A stretch of 64,000 nt of DNA from Mycolicibacterium moriokaense (GTDB lineage Bacteria > Actinomycetota > Actinomycetes > Mycobacteriales > Mycobacteriaceae), in the NCBI RefSeq assembly GCF_003201655.1, contig NZ_QJJU01000008.1:1-64000 (forward strand), written 5' to 3'. This document shows, one piece after another, positions 16,143-26,090 of this stretch. Every line of letters starts with the position of its first letter. Position 1 is the stretch's first letter. Made by a program: the position numbers and the translations under genes. The notes under the pieces were generated by a model. That model was not told where the DNA came from. It did no database searches and saw nothing but the letters and a program-made list of their open reading frames with translations.

Positions 16143-16294
16143 CTGTCGCGTGTCCTTGCCAACTCCCACGGGCAGACCACGCGGAGGCGACCCTCCGTTG
16201 TCTTCACCTGGATGAGAATGGTGCCGACGTCCGTAACGGTACCGGCGCGCGTACCCAGTTGCACCTTGTCACCGATGTGAAAGTTCACTTGCAT
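16139..16294 (-). CDS. 51-residue SH3-like small protein, unknown
   Basis: The frame reads MQVNFHIGDKVQLGTRAGTV then TDVGTILIQVKTTEGRLRVV and CPWELARTRDR. The short alternating strands with a GDKV..GT..V start look like a small SH3/KOW-type barrel. GGAGG lies immediately before the ATG; a GTG two codons later (16288) has better spacing and may be the true start. It overlaps the next gene by four bases (ATGA). It is a paralogue-like partner of the 68-residue protein just upstream. Confidence 0.55.
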   Translation of the reverse strand: MQVNFHIGDKVQLGTRAGTVTDVGTILIQVKTTEGRLRVVCPWELARTRDR

Positions 16295-16307
16295 ACCTCC
16301 AGGAATG

Positions 16308-16514
16308 TCATGGCCATCGTCGGCCGAAATCGAGTCGCGGGATGGCTAACTCGCCGCGGGAATGCCAAGACAGTTGGCCCCTTCGGGTGCGCCAGTAGAT
16401 CCGGTACCTAATCGCGTCGGTGTCGACGATTGTGCCGACGCCGCGCCTGTTGTCGGCTCGGAGAAGCACGGTGTCGCCGATTACCGGGCTGCGCGGATTG
16501 CGCCCGACAATCAT
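16308..16514 (-). CDS. 68-residue SH3-like small protein, unknown
   Basis: The reading is MIVGRNPRSPVIGDTVLLRA, then DNRRGVGTIVDTDAIRYRIY and a basic WRTRRGQLSWHSRGELAIPR tail. The VIGDTV..GVGTIVDTD pattern parallels IGDKV..GTVTDVGT in the next gene, suggesting the same small beta-barrel fold. The ATG overlaps the stop of the upstream gene (ATGA at 16514-16511). Confidence 0.55.
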   Translation of the reverse strand: MIVGRNPRSPVIGDTVLLRADNRRGVGTIVDTDAIRYRIYWRTRRGQLSWHSRGELAIPRLDFGRRWP

Positions 16515-16699
16515 CGGCGACCACCTCCCGAGCGATGCCGGATTTCAGCGACGAACAATTTCCCTTGGTTGTCGACAACTTTCCAGGAGTAGGGACCGCG
16601 CCACTCTGTAGTACCGAGTGTGTGCACGATGCGGCGGGCATCCATCTCCGAACGGATATCGGCTAGTCGCCGTCCGTCACTAGTGGTGAGCATCCACAT
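16511..16699 (-). CDS. 62-residue protein, first gene of the mini-operon
   Basis: Starts with MWMLTTSDGRRLADIRSEMD and has RIVHTLGTTEWRGPYSWKVV and KLFVAEIRHRSGGGRR. The ATG at 16699 follows GGAGAAG at 7 bases; a TTG at 16738 would add 13 residues. Short, basic at the C-terminus, no membrane segment. It overlaps the next gene by four bases. Unknown function. Confidence 0.55.
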   Translation of the reverse strand: MWMLTTSDGRRLADIRSEMDARRIVHTLGTTEWRGPYSWKVVDNQGKLFVAEIRHRSGGGRR

Positions 16700-16739
16700 G
16701 GCTCTTCTCCACATGTCTTTGGTCACTTGAGCGGCCAAC

Positions 16740-17131
16740 TACCGCTCGGATTGGTGATCTGTTGTGTCTGGGCAACGCCCTTGAGATCGGCGCAGTATGT
16801 TATGCGCGGGCGCGTCGAAGTGGGCTGCTGGCCGGCTGAGCCGGCTCAGGCTGTCTGCCGGATCCGGTCATCACACTCCTCGATGTTGGAACGATGACGA
16901 TTAACGTTTTTTGTCAGCCTTCTCGCTTACTCGCCCGCTGTCAAGAGACGCCGCCGACGCTCGTTGCACAGTCAAACGGCTGACATAATACGTCGAATGT
17001 ATCGCCACTTTGCCTGGCGACCTTGGGGCCAGACAATGCAGCGGGTACCGGCCAGGTTCGTCGTCCGACGAGGTTTCGCCATCGACCTCGCAATCAGCGA
17101 GCCGTCGGACGCCGATTCAACGGCTACCGGA
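16740..17131. other. Intergenic region with a palindrome
   Basis: No gene is supported. A 15-bp odd palindrome GCCGGCTGAGCCGGC lies at 16831-16845. A TTTTTTGTCAGCC stretch near 16908 repeats half of the operator-like GCTGACA dyad found before mmpS. The region may hold the mini-operon promoter and the TetR transcript end. Confidence 0.4.
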
Positions 17132-17749
17132 TCACGTGGCGGTGGAGCCGGCGAGGGCAGGGACGGCGAACCGGCGCAGTATCGACCGGTAGCGCTTGAG
17201 ATCGCCTACGCCGTCGTCTACACCACGCATCACCATCTTCGTGAGGTCACCCAGCCACAGGTAGTAGTCCGCCCGTGGCAGACCTCGCGGCAGTTCATCG
17301 TTGGCGATGGCGGCATCGAGGTAGGGATCAAAGAACTCGGCTCTGAGCATTGCCGACGTTCCCGAAGTGATCAGGCGTTGGCCCATACTCGTGCCGTCGG
17401 GGTCGATCACGAACCGGGTCAGGGGGTCGCGGCGAGCCTGGTCGGCCATGTAGAGGATCCCCTCGATTATCTGATCCGGAAAGTTGCTCTGCCGGGACGT
17501 GGCCTTGTGTGCCCGGTCGAGCAACGCCCGCGCGTGCCGGATGTTCAGCTCGATCAGCAGATCGTCGCGATCGGCGAAATAGCGGTAGACGCTGGGCCGC
17601 GACAATCCAACCTCGGAGGCGATGTCGTCCATCGTGGTCTTGCGGATTCCGTGACGATCGATGCAGCGTTCAGCGGCGGCCAGAATGCGCTCGCGTGCAT
17701 CGTCCGTACTTGCGGATTCGGCCGGCTGGGTGCGGGATCCTCGAGGCAT
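17132..17749 (-). CDS. TetR-family regulator, probable controller of mmpS-mmpL
   Basis: 205 residues from ATG 17749. The DNA-binding region is [20 protein letters not shown] followed by [12 protein letters not shown] (residues ~35-65), a textbook TetR helix-turn-helix. The C-terminal domain is variable. It is divergent from mmpS with 166 bases between, where a GCTGACA-N12-TGTCAGC dyad lies. By analogy with other mycobacterial mmpS/mmpL loci it probably represses the exporter. Confidence 0.88.
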   Translation of the reverse strand: MPRGSRTQPAESASTDDARERILAAAERCIDRHGIRKTTMDDIASEVGLSRPSVYRYFADRDDLLIELNIRHARALLDRAHKATSRQSNFPDQIIEGILYMADQARRDPLTRFVIDPDGTSMGQRLITSGTSAMLRAEFFDPYLDAAIANDELPRGLPRADYYLWLGDLTKMVMRGVDDGVGDLKRYRSILRRFAVPALAGSTAT

Positions 17750-17852
17750 GGATCCGATGTTACACACGACGTCATTCGTCCGTCGATCTTTGCCCGCGCG
17801 TTATCCGATTGCCGCCAACTTGACACCTGGCGACCCGAGATACACACTGACT

Positions 17853-17878
17853 GCTGACACTTTGCGTTATTTGTCAGC
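17853..17878. promoter_or_regulatory. Operator-like dyad between tetR and mmpS
   Basis: GCTGACA (17853-17859) and TGTCAGC (17872-17878) form a perfect 7-bp inverted repeat with a 12-bp spacer, ~40 bases before the mmpS start. This is the kind of site bound by TetR dimers. Confidence 0.55.
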
Positions 17879-17915
17879 CACTGTAGGCGTTCAGACCGCC
17901 GAGCGAAGGAGTGCA

Positions 17916-18344
17916 ATGACTCGCCTTGTCAAGCGCGCATGGGTACCTCTGGTCATGGTGATCGTGGTGGCGGTCGCGGCGTTTACTGTCTCGCGGCTGC
18001 ACGGGATCTTCGGCTCGGACATGTATCGTCCTGATGTCGGCAACGCCGGTGCGATCGTTCAGTTCAACCCCAAGCGGGTGCTGTACGAGATTTTCGGCCC
18101 GGCGGGGACAGTGGCCGATATCAACTATTTGGATGCCGATGCTCAGCCGCAGCACGTTGATGGGGTGACGTTGCCGTGGTCCTTCGAGCTCGTCACGACG
18201 CTGACCGCGGTTGCCGCGAACGTGGTCGCACAGGGTGACAGCGACTCCATTGGTTGCCGAATCACGGTCAATGGTGATGTGCGCGAGGAGAATTCGGTTG
18301 GTGCGTACCATGCTCAGACCTCCTGCCTGGTGAAGTCCGCATGA
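17916..18344 (+). CDS. mmpS: MmpS-family membrane protein
   Basis: 142 residues from the ATG preceded by GAAGGAG. One N-terminal membrane helix ([17 protein letters not shown], ~8-25), then a periplasmic domain with the MmpS pattern ([21 protein letters not shown], ~60-80; [11 protein letters not shown], ~92; [13 protein letters not shown], ~118). MmpS proteins are accessory parts of MmpL exporters. It overlaps mmpL by four bases (ATGA). The open frame upstream of 17916 is not coding. Confidence 0.95.
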   Translation: MTRLVKRAWVPLVMVIVVAVAAFTVSRLHGIFGSDMYRPDVGNAGAIVQFNPKRVLYEIFGPAGTVADINYLDADAQPQHVDGVTLPWSFELVTTLTAVAANVVAQGDSDSIGCRITVNGDVREENSVGAYHAQTSCLVKSA

Positions 18345-21265
18345 GCAATCGACACAGCCTGCCCTCTGACGTGGAAAAGCGACCGTTCATCCCGCGCGCG
18401 ATCCGCGCGCTGTCGGTGCCGATCATCCTGGCTTGGCTGGCGCTGACGATCGTGGTGAATGTCATTGCGCCGCAGCTGGAAGAGGTCGGCGCGGCACACT
18501 CGGTGGCGATGACAGCCAAGGATGCCCCGTCAACGATCGCAATGATGCGTATTGGCAAGGACTTCCAGCAGTTCGATTCCGATACAACGGCCATGGTGTT
18601 GTTGGAAGGCCAAGACAAACTCGGTGATGACGCTCACAAGTTCTACGACACGCTGATCCAAAAGCTGTCCGCGGATACGGAGCATATCGAGCACATCAAC
18701 AACTTCTGGGGTGATCCGCTGACCGCGGCGGGCTCACAGAGCGCCGACGCCAAGGCCGCCTATGTGCAGTTGAATCTGCGCGGCGATCAGGGCGGCACCG
18801 AAGCCAACGATTCGGTGGCCGCGGTGCAGCGCATCGTCGACAGCGTGCCCCCGCCGCAGGGAGTCAAGGCCTACGTGACCGGTGCTGGGCCGCTGGCCAC
18901 CGATCGACGCGTGTACGGCGACGAGGGCGCCAAGAAGATCACCGGGGTCACCCTGGTGGTGATTCTGGTCATGCTGCTGGTGGTATACCGCTCGTTTTTC
19001 ACCACTGTCTTCATGCTTTTCACGATCGGGATCGAACTGGGGGCCGCGCGCGGTGTGATCGCGGTGCTGGGCAATCACGACCTCCTAGGCCTGTCCACCT
19101 TTGCGGTCAATCTGCTGATCGTGCTGGCGATTGCGGCGTCGACCGACTACGCGATCTTTTGGGTTGGCCGCTATCAGGAGGCCAGATCGCGGGGCCTGGA
19201 TCGCAAAGCCGCCTATTACAACATGTTCAGCGGCACGGCCCATGTGATCGTGGGATCGGGCCTGACGGTCGCCGGGGCGATGTATTGCATGAGCTTCACC
19301 CGGCTGCCCTACTTCCACAGCCTCGGCGCGCCGTGCGCGGTGGGTCTGCTGGTGGTGCTGGCGGCCTCACTGACGCTGGGGCCTGCAATGGTTGTCGTGG
19401 CCAGCCGATTTGGGGTCTTCGACCCCAAACGAGCCCACAGCGAGCGGGGGTGGCGCCGCATCGGCACCGTTGTCGTGCGTTGGCCTGGACCGGTTCTAGC
19501 CGCTACCACCCTGGTCGCCCTGGTGGGGTTGCTGGCGCTACCGGCGTACACGACCAACTACAACGACCGCTACTACATCCCCGGCTCCACCCCGGCCAAT
19601 GTCGGCTATCACGCCTCGGATCGGCACTTTCCGCAAGCCCGCATGGAGCCAGAACTGTTGATGGTCGAGGCCGATCACGATCTTCGCAACCCGGCCGACA
19701 TGCTGGTGCTGGATCGCATCGCCCGCGGCATCTTCCACATTCCCGGTATCGCCCGGGTGCAGAACATCACCCGGCCGCTGGGCACCCCGATCGACCACAG
19801 CTCGATCCCGTTCCAGATCAGCATGCAAAGCGGCCAAACGATCATGAACGAGAAGTACATGCACGACGCCATAGACAATCTGAACAAGGTGAGCGATGAG
19901 CTAGGAGTCACGATCGGCATCACCCAGCACATCTCGGACCTGACGCATGAACTCACCGGTGTCACGCACGATTTGACTGGCCAAACCAATCAAATCCAAG
20001 CCGACACCAGCGAATTGCGCGACCATGTTGCTGACTTCGACGACTTCTTCAGACCGATCCGCAACTACTTCTACTGGGAACCGCACTGCTTCGACATCCC
20101 GGTCTGCTGGTCGCTGCGATCGATTTTCGACACCCTCGACGGCATCGACAAGCTGACCGACGACATCGGCAACGTCACCAACGACATCAACAAACTCGAC
20201 GTGATCCTGCCCCAATTGGATGCCACGTTGCCGCAGTTGATCTCCACCCTGCAAACGGTACGAGGGCTGACGATGGCAACGTCGAGCACCTTCTCCGGCC
20301 TCATCAATCAAATGGACGCCTTCTCCCAGAACGCCACCGTCATGGGGCAAGCGTTTGACGCGGCCAAAAACGACGACTCCTTCTACCTGCCGCCCGAAGC
20401 GTTCCAGAACCCAGACTTCGTCCGGGGTCTGAAGCTGTTCTTGTCCCCGGACGGAAAGTCTGCGCAGTACATCATCACCCACAAGGGCGATCCCGCTACG
20501 CCCGAAGGTATCTCGCACATCGACCCCATCATGCAGGCCGCAAGCGAGGCGATGAAGGGAACACCTCTGGAGAGCGCCAACCTGTACCTGGGCGGCACCG
20601 CGGCCACCTACAAGGACATGCGCGACGGCTCCATGTACGACCTGCTGATCGCCGTCACCGCATCGATATGCCTGATCTTCATGGTCATGCTCGGCCTCAC
20701 CCGAAGCCTGGTCGCCGCCGCGGTCATCGTCGGCACGGTCACCATCTCACTGGCCTCCTCGTTCGGACTATCGGTACTGCTCTGGCAGCACATCCTGCAC
20801 ATGCCACTGAACTGGCTGGTGCTGCCGATGGCCATCGTGATCATGTTGGCGGTGGGATCCGACTACAACCTGCTGCTGGTCTCCCGGTTCCAGGAAGAGA
20901 TCCACGCCGGGCTGAAGACCGGCATCATCCGCTCCATGGGCGGCACGGGCGGGGTGGTCACCGCTGCCGGGCTGGTGTTCGCCTTCACCATGGGGTCGAT
21001 GATCAGCAGCGACCTGCGCATCGCCGGCCAAATCGGCTCCACCATCATGCTCGGACTGCTCTTCGACACGCTCGTCGTGCGTTCGTTCATGACGCCGTCC
21101 ATTGCGGCGCTGCTCGGACGGTGGTTCTGGTGGCCGCGTCGCGTGCACACCCACGCCGCTCCACAGGCGGCTGCAACCTCCCCGCCTCCTGGTCCGGCGA
21201 CAGAGGACACGACCACCACTGCGCCGCTCGGGCTGAACGCGATGAGTCCGGAAGGACAGCAATGA
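18341..21265 (+). CDS. mmpL: MmpL-family RND exporter
   Basis: 974 residues, the usual MmpL4/MmpL5 length. RND layout: a first membrane helix at ~25-45, a periplasmic domain, a helix cluster at ~200-370, a second large periplasmic domain with a long helical coiled region (~510-690), and a helix cluster at ~765-945. The proton-relay Asp-Tyr pairs are present: STDYAIFW (~268) in helix 4 and GSDYNLLL (~840) in helix 10. The C-terminal tail is Pro/Thr-rich. It is likely to export a lipid, siderophore or drug, but the substrate is not readable. It overlaps both neighbours by four bases, so the operon is translationally coupled. Confidence 0.95.
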   Translation: MSNRHSLPSDVEKRPFIPRAIRALSVPIILAWLALTIVVNVIAPQLEEVGAAHSVAMTAKDAPSTIAMMRIGKDFQQFDSDTTAMVLLEGQDKLGDDAHKFYDTLIQKLSADTEHIEHINNFWGDPLTAAGSQSADAKAAYVQLNLRGDQGGTEANDSVAAVQRIVDSVPPPQGVKAYVTGAGPLATDRRVYGDEGAKKITGVTLVVILVMLLVVYRSFFTTVFMLFTIGIELGAARGVIAVLGNHDLLGLSTFAVNLLIVLAIAASTDYAIFWVGRYQEARSRGLDRKAAYYNMFSGTAHVIVGSGLTVAGAMYCMSFTRLPYFHSLGAPCAVGLLVVLAASLTLGPAMVVVASRFGVFDPKRAHSERGWRRIGTVVVRWPGPVLAATTLVALVGLLALPAYTTNYNDRYYIPGSTPANVGYHASDRHFPQARMEPELLMVEADHDLRNPADMLVLDRIARGIFHIPGIARVQNITRPLGTPIDHSSIPFQISMQSGQTIMNEKYMHDAIDNLNKVSDELGVTIGITQHISDLTHELTGVTHDLTGQTNQIQADTSELRDHVADFDDFFRPIRNYFYWEPHCFDIPVCWSLRSIFDTLDGIDKLTDDIGNVTNDINKLDVILPQLDATLPQLISTLQTVRGLTMATSSTFSGLINQMDAFSQNATVMGQAFDAAKNDDSFYLPPEAFQNPDFVRGLKLFLSPDGKSAQYIITHKGDPATPEGISHIDPIMQAASEAMKGTPLESANLYLGGTAATYKDMRDGSMYDLLIAVTASICLIFMVMLGLTRSLVAAAVIVGTVTISLASSFGLSVLLWQHILHMPLNWLVLPMAIVIMLAVGSDYNLLLVSRFQEEIHAGLKTGIIRSMGGTGGVVTAAGLVFAFTMGSMISSDLRIAGQIGSTIMLGLLFDTLVVRSFMTPSIAALLGRWFWWPRRVHTHAAPQAAATSPPPGPATEDTTTTAPLGLNAMSPEGQQ

Positions 21266-21597
21266 GATACGCGAAATTATCTGTACTCGCATCCATCATG
21301 ACTGCGGCGGTTGCGCTGGCCGCACCGGCGCATGCCGACCCCGATGTGGATTTCGCGAACGAACTCCACACGTACGGGATCTACGGGCAAAAGGACTACA
21401 ACGCGTGGATCGGCAAGATCACCTGTCAGCGGCTCGACAACGGGCTCGACAAGGACGCCGGCATGTCGGCGAAATTCGTGTTCCGGCAGCTGCCAAAGGA
21501 CAGCACCACCGCGCAGGCCTGGCAGTTCCTCGGCGCTGCACTGCGCACGTATTGCCCCGACAAACTGCCGGTCTTGCAAGCCGCCGCACAACAGTAA
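21262..21597 (+). CDS. Secreted DUF732-type protein
   Basis: 111 residues with a signal peptide ([20 protein letters not shown], cleavage near HADP at ~26). The mature part [20 protein letters not shown] with two Cys ([17 protein letters not shown]) fits the DUF732 layout of a short helical domain held by one disulfide. The ATG overlaps the mmpL stop and GGAAGGA lies before it, so it is made together with the exporter. Role unknown; it may be a periplasmic partner. Confidence 0.88.
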   Translation: MRYAKLSVLASIMTAAVALAAPAHADPDVDFANELHTYGIYGQKDYNAWIGKITCQRLDNGLDKDAGMSAKFVFRQLPKDSTTAQAWQFLGAALRTYCPDKLPVLQAAAQQ

Positions 21598-21607
21598 GGA
21601 GTCACGA

Positions 21608-22048
21608 ATGTTGATCAAAGCGAGTGTCGCCGCGGCGGTCGTGAGCGTGGCGGCCGTGGCACTTCCCGCGGTGGCGTCAGCCGACGCCAGCGACGACTAC
21701 CCAATCCCCAACCGGATACTGAAGACCACCTGCACCGTCGATCAGTACATGGCCGCGGTGCGCGACGTCGAGCCGGTCTACTACCAGCGCTACATGATCG
21801 ACTACAACAACAGGCCCCCCGACATTCAGCAGGGCGCCCGTGACCGCATCTACTGGTTCTTCTCGTTGGACTACGCCGGACGGCGGCAGTATTCCGAGGA
21901 CACCGCGACCAACGTCTACTACGAGCAGATGGCAACCCACTGGGGCAACTGGGCCAAGCTGTTCTTCAACAACAAGGGCGTCGCCGCGCACGGCACCGAC
22001 ATCTGCACCACCTACCCGCCGGCGGACACATCGGTCTGGGAAGGCTGA
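21608..22048 (+). CDS. Secreted DUF5078-type protein
   Basis: 146 residues with signal peptide (LIKASVAAAVVSVAAVALPA, cleavage ~27) and a mature domain DYPIPNRILKTTCTVDQYMA, VEPVYYQRYMIDYNN and FFSLDYAGRRQYSEDTATN. Two Cys (TTC, DICTTY) probably bridge. Proteins of this kind recur next to mycobacterial mmpS/mmpL genes. AAGGAG overlaps the preceding stop, so it belongs to the same operon. Confidence 0.85.
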   Translation: MLIKASVAAAVVSVAAVALPAVASADASDDYPIPNRILKTTCTVDQYMAAVRDVEPVYYQRYMIDYNNRPPDIQQGARDRIYWFFSLDYAGRRQYSEDTATNVYYEQMATHWGNWAKLFFNNKGVAAHGTDICTTYPPADTSVWEG

Positions 22049-22052
22049 ACCG

Positions 22053-22487
22053 GTGGCCGGTAAGGCTTTACGCCAGCCTGCGGTGAGATTGAATAAATCT
22101 ACAATCGCCGCAGCGCTCATTTCCGCGATGTGCGGCGCGGTCGGGATCGCACACGCTGATCCGACTCTCCCGGACGGACCGAGAACGACCATCGATGGTG
22201 ATGGCACGTATGCGGTTGGGACAGAGATTGCCCCGGGCACCTACACCTCTGCGGGGCCTGTTGGGGAGAGCGCGTGTTACTGGAAACGCCTCAATGGCAG
22301 GACCGTCGTCGACGATGCGCTGAGCAAGAAGTCTCAAGTCGTTCAGATCGACTCGGGCGATACGGCTTTCAAAACGGACCGCTGCCAGCCGTGGCAGATA
22401 GTCAACTGTCCGGCGAGTTGCTCTCCCGCCGACGAGACTCCCCACGATGTGATCGGTGGACTGAGGAGTTTCCTTGCTTCCTACTAA
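22053..22487 (+). CDS. Secreted protein with DGTYxVGxEIxPGTY motif
   Basis: 144 residues from a GTG with GGAAGG 8 bases upstream; a GTG at 22083 is an alternative. Signal peptide ~10-35 (TIAAALISAMCGAVGIAHAD). The mature part has DGTYAVGTEIAPGTYTSAG and CYWKRLNG, a pattern shared by many actinobacterial surface or lipoproteins, and four further Cys in the tail. It lies 4 bases after the DUF5078 gene and is probably the last gene of the mmpS-mmpL operon. Confidence 0.8.
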   Translation: MAGKALRQPAVRLNKSTIAAALISAMCGAVGIAHADPTLPDGPRTTIDGDGTYAVGTEIAPGTYTSAGPVGESACYWKRLNGRTVVDDALSKKSQVVQIDSGDTAFKTDRCQPWQIVNCPASCSPADETPHDVIGGLRSFLASY

Positions 22488-22505
22488 TGATCAAGCCGAG
22501 AGAAA

Positions 22506-23507
22506 GTGCAAACCGTGCGAGTTATTACAGCGTCGGAATACGGTCCAGCAGAGGTATTGCGCGTCGAGGAGCGCCCGGTTCCGAAGCCGAAGCGCGACGA
22601 GGTCGTTGTCGAGGTAAGGGCAGCCGGCATCAACCTGATGGACACCAACGTCCGCCGCGGACTTGTCCCAACTGGCATCGCGGGCCCGGCGCCCAGAACG
22701 TATGCTTTGCCGCTGGCGTTGGGTGTCGACGGTGCGGGAGTCGTGGGCGCGGTTGGTGATCAGTCCACTGCGAAGGTCGGCGACAGAGTGGCGTGGGAGC
22801 ACATCCCGGGAAGCTACGCGGAAATGCTCGCCGTACCGAACGACCGCCTCATTCCGATCCCCGACACCGTCACCTTCGAGGCGGCCGCCGGCGGGCTAAT
22901 GCAGGGAATGACTGCACAGTACCTGTCATGCGTGGCCGTCCCCGTCCCGAAGGACGCTGCGGTACTTGTGCATTCGGCAGGCAGCGGCGTAGGTCGTATG
23001 TTGACTCAACTGTCAGCCCACCGCGGCGGGCGGGTGCTCGCCACGGTATCGAAGGGACACAAGGCGCAGTCGGCGCTCGACGCCGGTGCATGGCAGGTGT
23101 TGGTACGTGAGGAGATCGAGGATCTGGACGAAGCCATCCGGGTGGTCACCGACGGCAAGGGCGTGGAGATCGCATACGACGGAACCGGAAAGACCCTCTT
23201 CGAAACCAGCGTCGCCGCCCTCCATGTCGGCGGCACTTTCGTCACGTACGGCTACGCAGGTGGTCACCTACCTCCCATCAATTTGTGGGAGCAACCTCAT
23301 GGAGTTCGCTTCGTCTTCATCCGCGGAGATGCTCCGGAGGAGTCGATCGATCAGTGGCGCCAGCGCGCTTTGCAGGTGATGCACTGGATCGAAGACGGAA
23401 CCTTGGATGTGCTCATCGACCGCACCTATGCCCTCGAAGACGTCATCACCGCGCACCGCGATCTCGAATCTCAGGAGACGGTGGGCAAGCTCCTGCTCGT
23501 CCCGTGA
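22506..23507 (+). CDS. Zinc-free alcohol dehydrogenase / quinone oxidoreductase (MDR family)
   Basis: 333 residues. The N-terminal GroES-like part has GINLMDTNVRRG (~42) and LGVDGAGVVGAVG (~74); the Rossmann part has VLVHSAGSGVGRMLTQL (~152). It lacks the usual zinc Cys cluster, so it fits the NADPH:quinone oxidoreductase (zeta-crystallin-like) branch. It starts at GTG 18 bases after the previous stop and could be read through from the mmpL operon. Confidence 0.9.
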   Translation: MQTVRVITASEYGPAEVLRVEERPVPKPKRDEVVVEVRAAGINLMDTNVRRGLVPTGIAGPAPRTYALPLALGVDGAGVVGAVGDQSTAKVGDRVAWEHIPGSYAEMLAVPNDRLIPIPDTVTFEAAAGGLMQGMTAQYLSCVAVPVPKDAAVLVHSAGSGVGRMLTQLSAHRGGRVLATVSKGHKAQSALDAGAWQVLVREEIEDLDEAIRVVTDGKGVEIAYDGTGKTLFETSVAALHVGGTFVTYGYAGGHLPPINLWEQPHGVRFVFIRGDAPEESIDQWRQRALQVMHWIEDGTLDVLIDRTYALEDVITAHRDLESQETVGKLLLVP

Positions 23508-23525
23508 CTCCCAGGAAGACGGAGC

Positions 23526-23759
23526 TCAGGCCGCGTCGGACTGTCTGCGGCCGCGCTCGCGGGTGTCGGTCGACCACAGGTGGCCGCAGTCCGAGCACTG
23601 TAGGTGGACCACCGTGCCCTTGTTGCTCAGTAGGTACTGCCAATGCGTGGCGCAGTTCGTGGTGCCTTGGCACTCGCCACAGCGCGCGTGGTGGCTGCAC
23701 TGCGGGCACGGAAGCCAGGCGCGACGGCCCGGATCGGCCGTCGGATCAATCGGCAACAC
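23526..23759 (-). CDS. Small zinc-ribbon protein
   Basis: 77 residues with CPQC, CGEC and CSDC pairs plus His residues (HHARC, THW), suggesting two Zn sites. No enzyme motif. Starts with GTG and overlaps the preceding gene by 14 bases, so they form a pair. Function unknown; possibly nucleic-acid or protein binding. Confidence 0.7.
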   Translation of the reverse strand: MLPIDPTADPGRRAWLPCPQCSHHARCGECQGTTNCATHWQYLLSNKGTVVHLQCSDCGHLWSTDTRERGRRQSDAA

Positions 23760-23976
23760 GATTCACCGTCCGATCAGGTAGCACACCTGCGCTGACCAGT
23801 TCGTCGTAGATCCGCTGCTGCTCCTCGTCGAGATCGGAGTACAGCATGTCGTATGCCTTCTCCTCTTCGGCCAGCACTGCGATCGGGTCCCAGTCGTCGC
23901 CGATCGCCTGCAGCACGGCGGTGCGCCGGCGCGCCTCATCGAGAGTGAGGTCGTAGGCGAAGTCGAGATCAGCCAT
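23746..23976 (-). CDS. Small acidic protein
   Basis: 76 residues starting MADLDFAYDLTLDEARRRTA, with EEEKAYDMLYSDLDEEQQRI near the middle; strongly acidic and helical. The first ATG in the open frame (24012) would add 12 residues; 23976 fits better. Conserved-looking actinobacterial small protein; I cannot name the family with confidence. Confidence 0.65.
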   Translation of the reverse strand: MADLDFAYDLTLDEARRRTAVLQAIGDDWDPIAVLAEEEKAYDMLYSDLDEEQQRIYDELVSAGVLPDRTVNRVAD

Positions 23977-24073
23977 CGCGACAGATTTCCAAGCGATGGT
24001 TAGCCTGGGCAATGACCTACGTCACATTGGGCGGTTGAAATTCGTCACAATCGGTACAGCGGCCAAGCGAAGG

Positions 24074-25471
24074 TCATTGCCCGAGCGTGAGTCGCTGCGC
24101 CGCGCGGTACTGGTCGAGCACGTGCGGCGTCGGGTCCGCCGTGTAGGACGCCGTCGTTCCTGGCGACCACGACGGCGGCGAATCGTTTTGCGACAGTGTC
24201 CATGCTGCCTGCCTAGCCGCCCCAAGGGCGACGTACTCCGCGGGCGTCGGCACACACACGGGTGCTCCTAGGACCGCGGGGGCGATGCGCCGGACCGCTT
24301 CCGAGCGCGCTCCCCCACCGATCAGGATGATGCGCTGCACTTCCACGCCCTGCGCTGCGATCTTGTCGACGCAGTACGCCATCGACGACAGCAGCCCCTC
24401 CACCGCTGCGCGGGCAACGTTGGCGGGCAAGAGATTTCGCGTCGTCGCGCCGTGTAACGCGCCAGCGGCATCCGGAAGATTCGGCGAGCGTTCGCCCTCG
24501 AAGTACGGCACCAGGGTGAGCCCCTCAGCGCCCGGTGGCGCCGTCAACGCCAACCGGTCCATCTCGTCGAAATCGACGCCGAGCATCCTCGCCACGGCCG
24601 CAAGCACGGGAGCCCCGTTGAGGGTGCACACCAGGGGCAGCTGCCGTCCGGTGCCGTCGGCGAAACCGGCCACGATTCCCTCTGGGTCATGGGGTGCGGC
24701 GTTCCCCACCGCGCTGACCACGCCGGATGTGCCGAGCGAAACGATGCAGTCCCCTGGGCCCGCGCCAAGGCCCAGCGCCGCCGCGGCGTTGTCACCGGCG
24801 CCGGGTCCGAGCACCGCTCCCGCCGATGTGTGCCCCGCCGGGTCCCTCGGGCCCAGCACGGTGGGCAGCGCCGGCCGTCGCCCTCGCAGAGCCATCTCGA
24901 GCAGGTCGGGCTGGTAGCTGTCGGTCTCCGATGAGAAGTACCCGGTGCCGCTCGCGTCGCTGCGGTCGGTGCGCAACGCCGTGATATCGGTCGAGCCACT
25001 CAATCGCCACGTCAGCCAGTCGTGGGGCAGGCATACCGCGGCCGTCGCATCCGCATGCGCGGGCTCATGATCGGCCAGCCACCGCAGCTTGGTGACCGTG
25101 ATCGCCGCGACAGGCACCACGCCGATCCGCTTCGCCCACTCGCCTGCTCCACCGAACTCGTGGACAAGTTCGGCGGCCGCGGCGCTCGAACGAGTGTCGT
25201 TCCACAGCAACGCATCTCGGACGAGTGCTCCCGAATCGTCCAGGCACACCATGCCGTGCTGCTGGGCGCCGACCGATACCGCCGCTACATCGTCCAATCC
25301 CCCAACGGCGTCGACGCTGGTCTGCAGTGCCGTCCACCACAGCTGCGGATCGATCTCCGTGCCGTCGGGGTGCGGCGACGATGCGGACCGCACGATCTCA
25401 CCGGTATCCGCATCGCAGACAACCACCTTGCAGGACTGGGTGGACGAGTCGATTCCCGCAACGAGTACCAC
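24074..25471 (-). CDS. xylB: Xylulokinase (FGGY family)
   Basis: 465 residues. FGGY kinase pattern: N-terminal ATPase strand [20 protein letters not shown] (3-22), [14 protein letters not shown] (~66) and WNDTRSS (~89) typical of xylulokinase, then the second ATPase domain with [12 protein letters not shown] (~250) and [20 protein letters not shown] (~395). It phosphorylates D-xylulose to xylulose 5-phosphate for the pentose phosphate route. No isomerase or transporter for xylose lies next to it here. Confidence 0.92.
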   Translation of the reverse strand: MVLVAGIDSSTQSCKVVVCDADTGEIVRSASSPHPDGTEIDPQLWWTALQTSVDAVGGLDDVAAVSVGAQQHGMVCLDDSGALVRDALLWNDTRSSAAAAELVHEFGGAGEWAKRIGVVPVAAITVTKLRWLADHEPAHADATAAVCLPHDWLTWRLSGSTDITALRTDRSDASGTGYFSSETDSYQPDLLEMALRGRRPALPTVLGPRDPAGHTSAGAVLGPGAGDNAAAALGLGAGPGDCIVSLGTSGVVSAVGNAAPHDPEGIVAGFADGTGRQLPLVCTLNGAPVLAAVARMLGVDFDEMDRLALTAPPGAEGLTLVPYFEGERSPNLPDAAGALHGATTRNLLPANVARAAVEGLLSSMAYCVDKIAAQGVEVQRIILIGGGARSEAVRRIAPAVLGAPVCVPTPAEYVALGAARQAAWTLSQNDSPPSWSPGTTASYTADPTPHVLDQYRAAQRLTLGQ

Positions 25472-25526
25472 GCCTGCGAAGTTACCCCGGCGATGAGTTC
25501 ACCGGCCGCGTGCGGTCAGTACCTGT

Positions 25527-26075
25527 ATGCGAAAACTCGTGATCACGCAAAACATCACGCTCGACGGGTCCATCGAAATGCTCGACGACTGGTTCATCCC
25601 GCAGCTCCAGGACGAGGATCTGCTCGAGGAGTCGCACCGCCAAGACTCGCAGGCCGACGCGCTGCTGGTCGGGCGACAGACATTCGAGGACTTCCGCGCC
25701 TATTGGCCCAAACAGACCGACGACCATACCGGCGTGACCGACTACCTCAACCGGGTCGCCAAGTACGTAGTGTCCTCCACGATGACCGACCCCGAGTGGC
25801 CGAATTCGACGGTGCTCACTGGTGACCCCATCGAGCGGATCACCGAGTTGAAGTCACAACCGGGCAAGGACATCGTGCTGACCGGCAGCATCAGCCTCGC
25901 GCACGCGCTGATCGCGGGCGGTGTCGTCGACGAATACCGGCTGTTCGTCTATCCGGCGGTGCAGGGCCGCGGCCGTCGCCTGTTTCCCGACGGGACCGCG
26001 ATGCCGAAGCTGACATTGGTGGAGCCGCCGAAGTCCTTCTGCTCGGGCATCACGCTCTTGCGATACGCCGTTTGA
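25527..26075 (+). CDS. RibD C-terminal / dihydrofolate reductase-like protein
   Basis: 182 residues. Starts RKLVITQNITLDGSIEMLDD and has LLVGRQTFEDFRAYWP (~47) and DIVLTGSISLAHALIAGGVV (~113) followed by DEYRLFVYPAVQGRGRRLF. This matches the RibD-C family, which binds NADPH but often has no known substrate. Divergent from xylB. Confidence 0.88.
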   Translation: MRKLVITQNITLDGSIEMLDDWFIPQLQDEDLLEESHRQDSQADALLVGRQTFEDFRAYWPKQTDDHTGVTDYLNRVAKYVVSSTMTDPEWPNSTVLTGDPIERITELKSQPGKDIVLTGSISLAHALIAGGVVDEYRLFVYPAVQGRGRRLFPDGTAMPKLTLVEPPKSFCSGITLLRYAV

Positions 26076-26090
26076 TGCAAGAATCGCGAA

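Noticed and set aside
16831..16845. Palindrome GCCGGCTGAGCCGGC as a terminator
   Set aside because: Seven-base stem with no loop to speak of and no T-run; left as a note in the intergenic entry.
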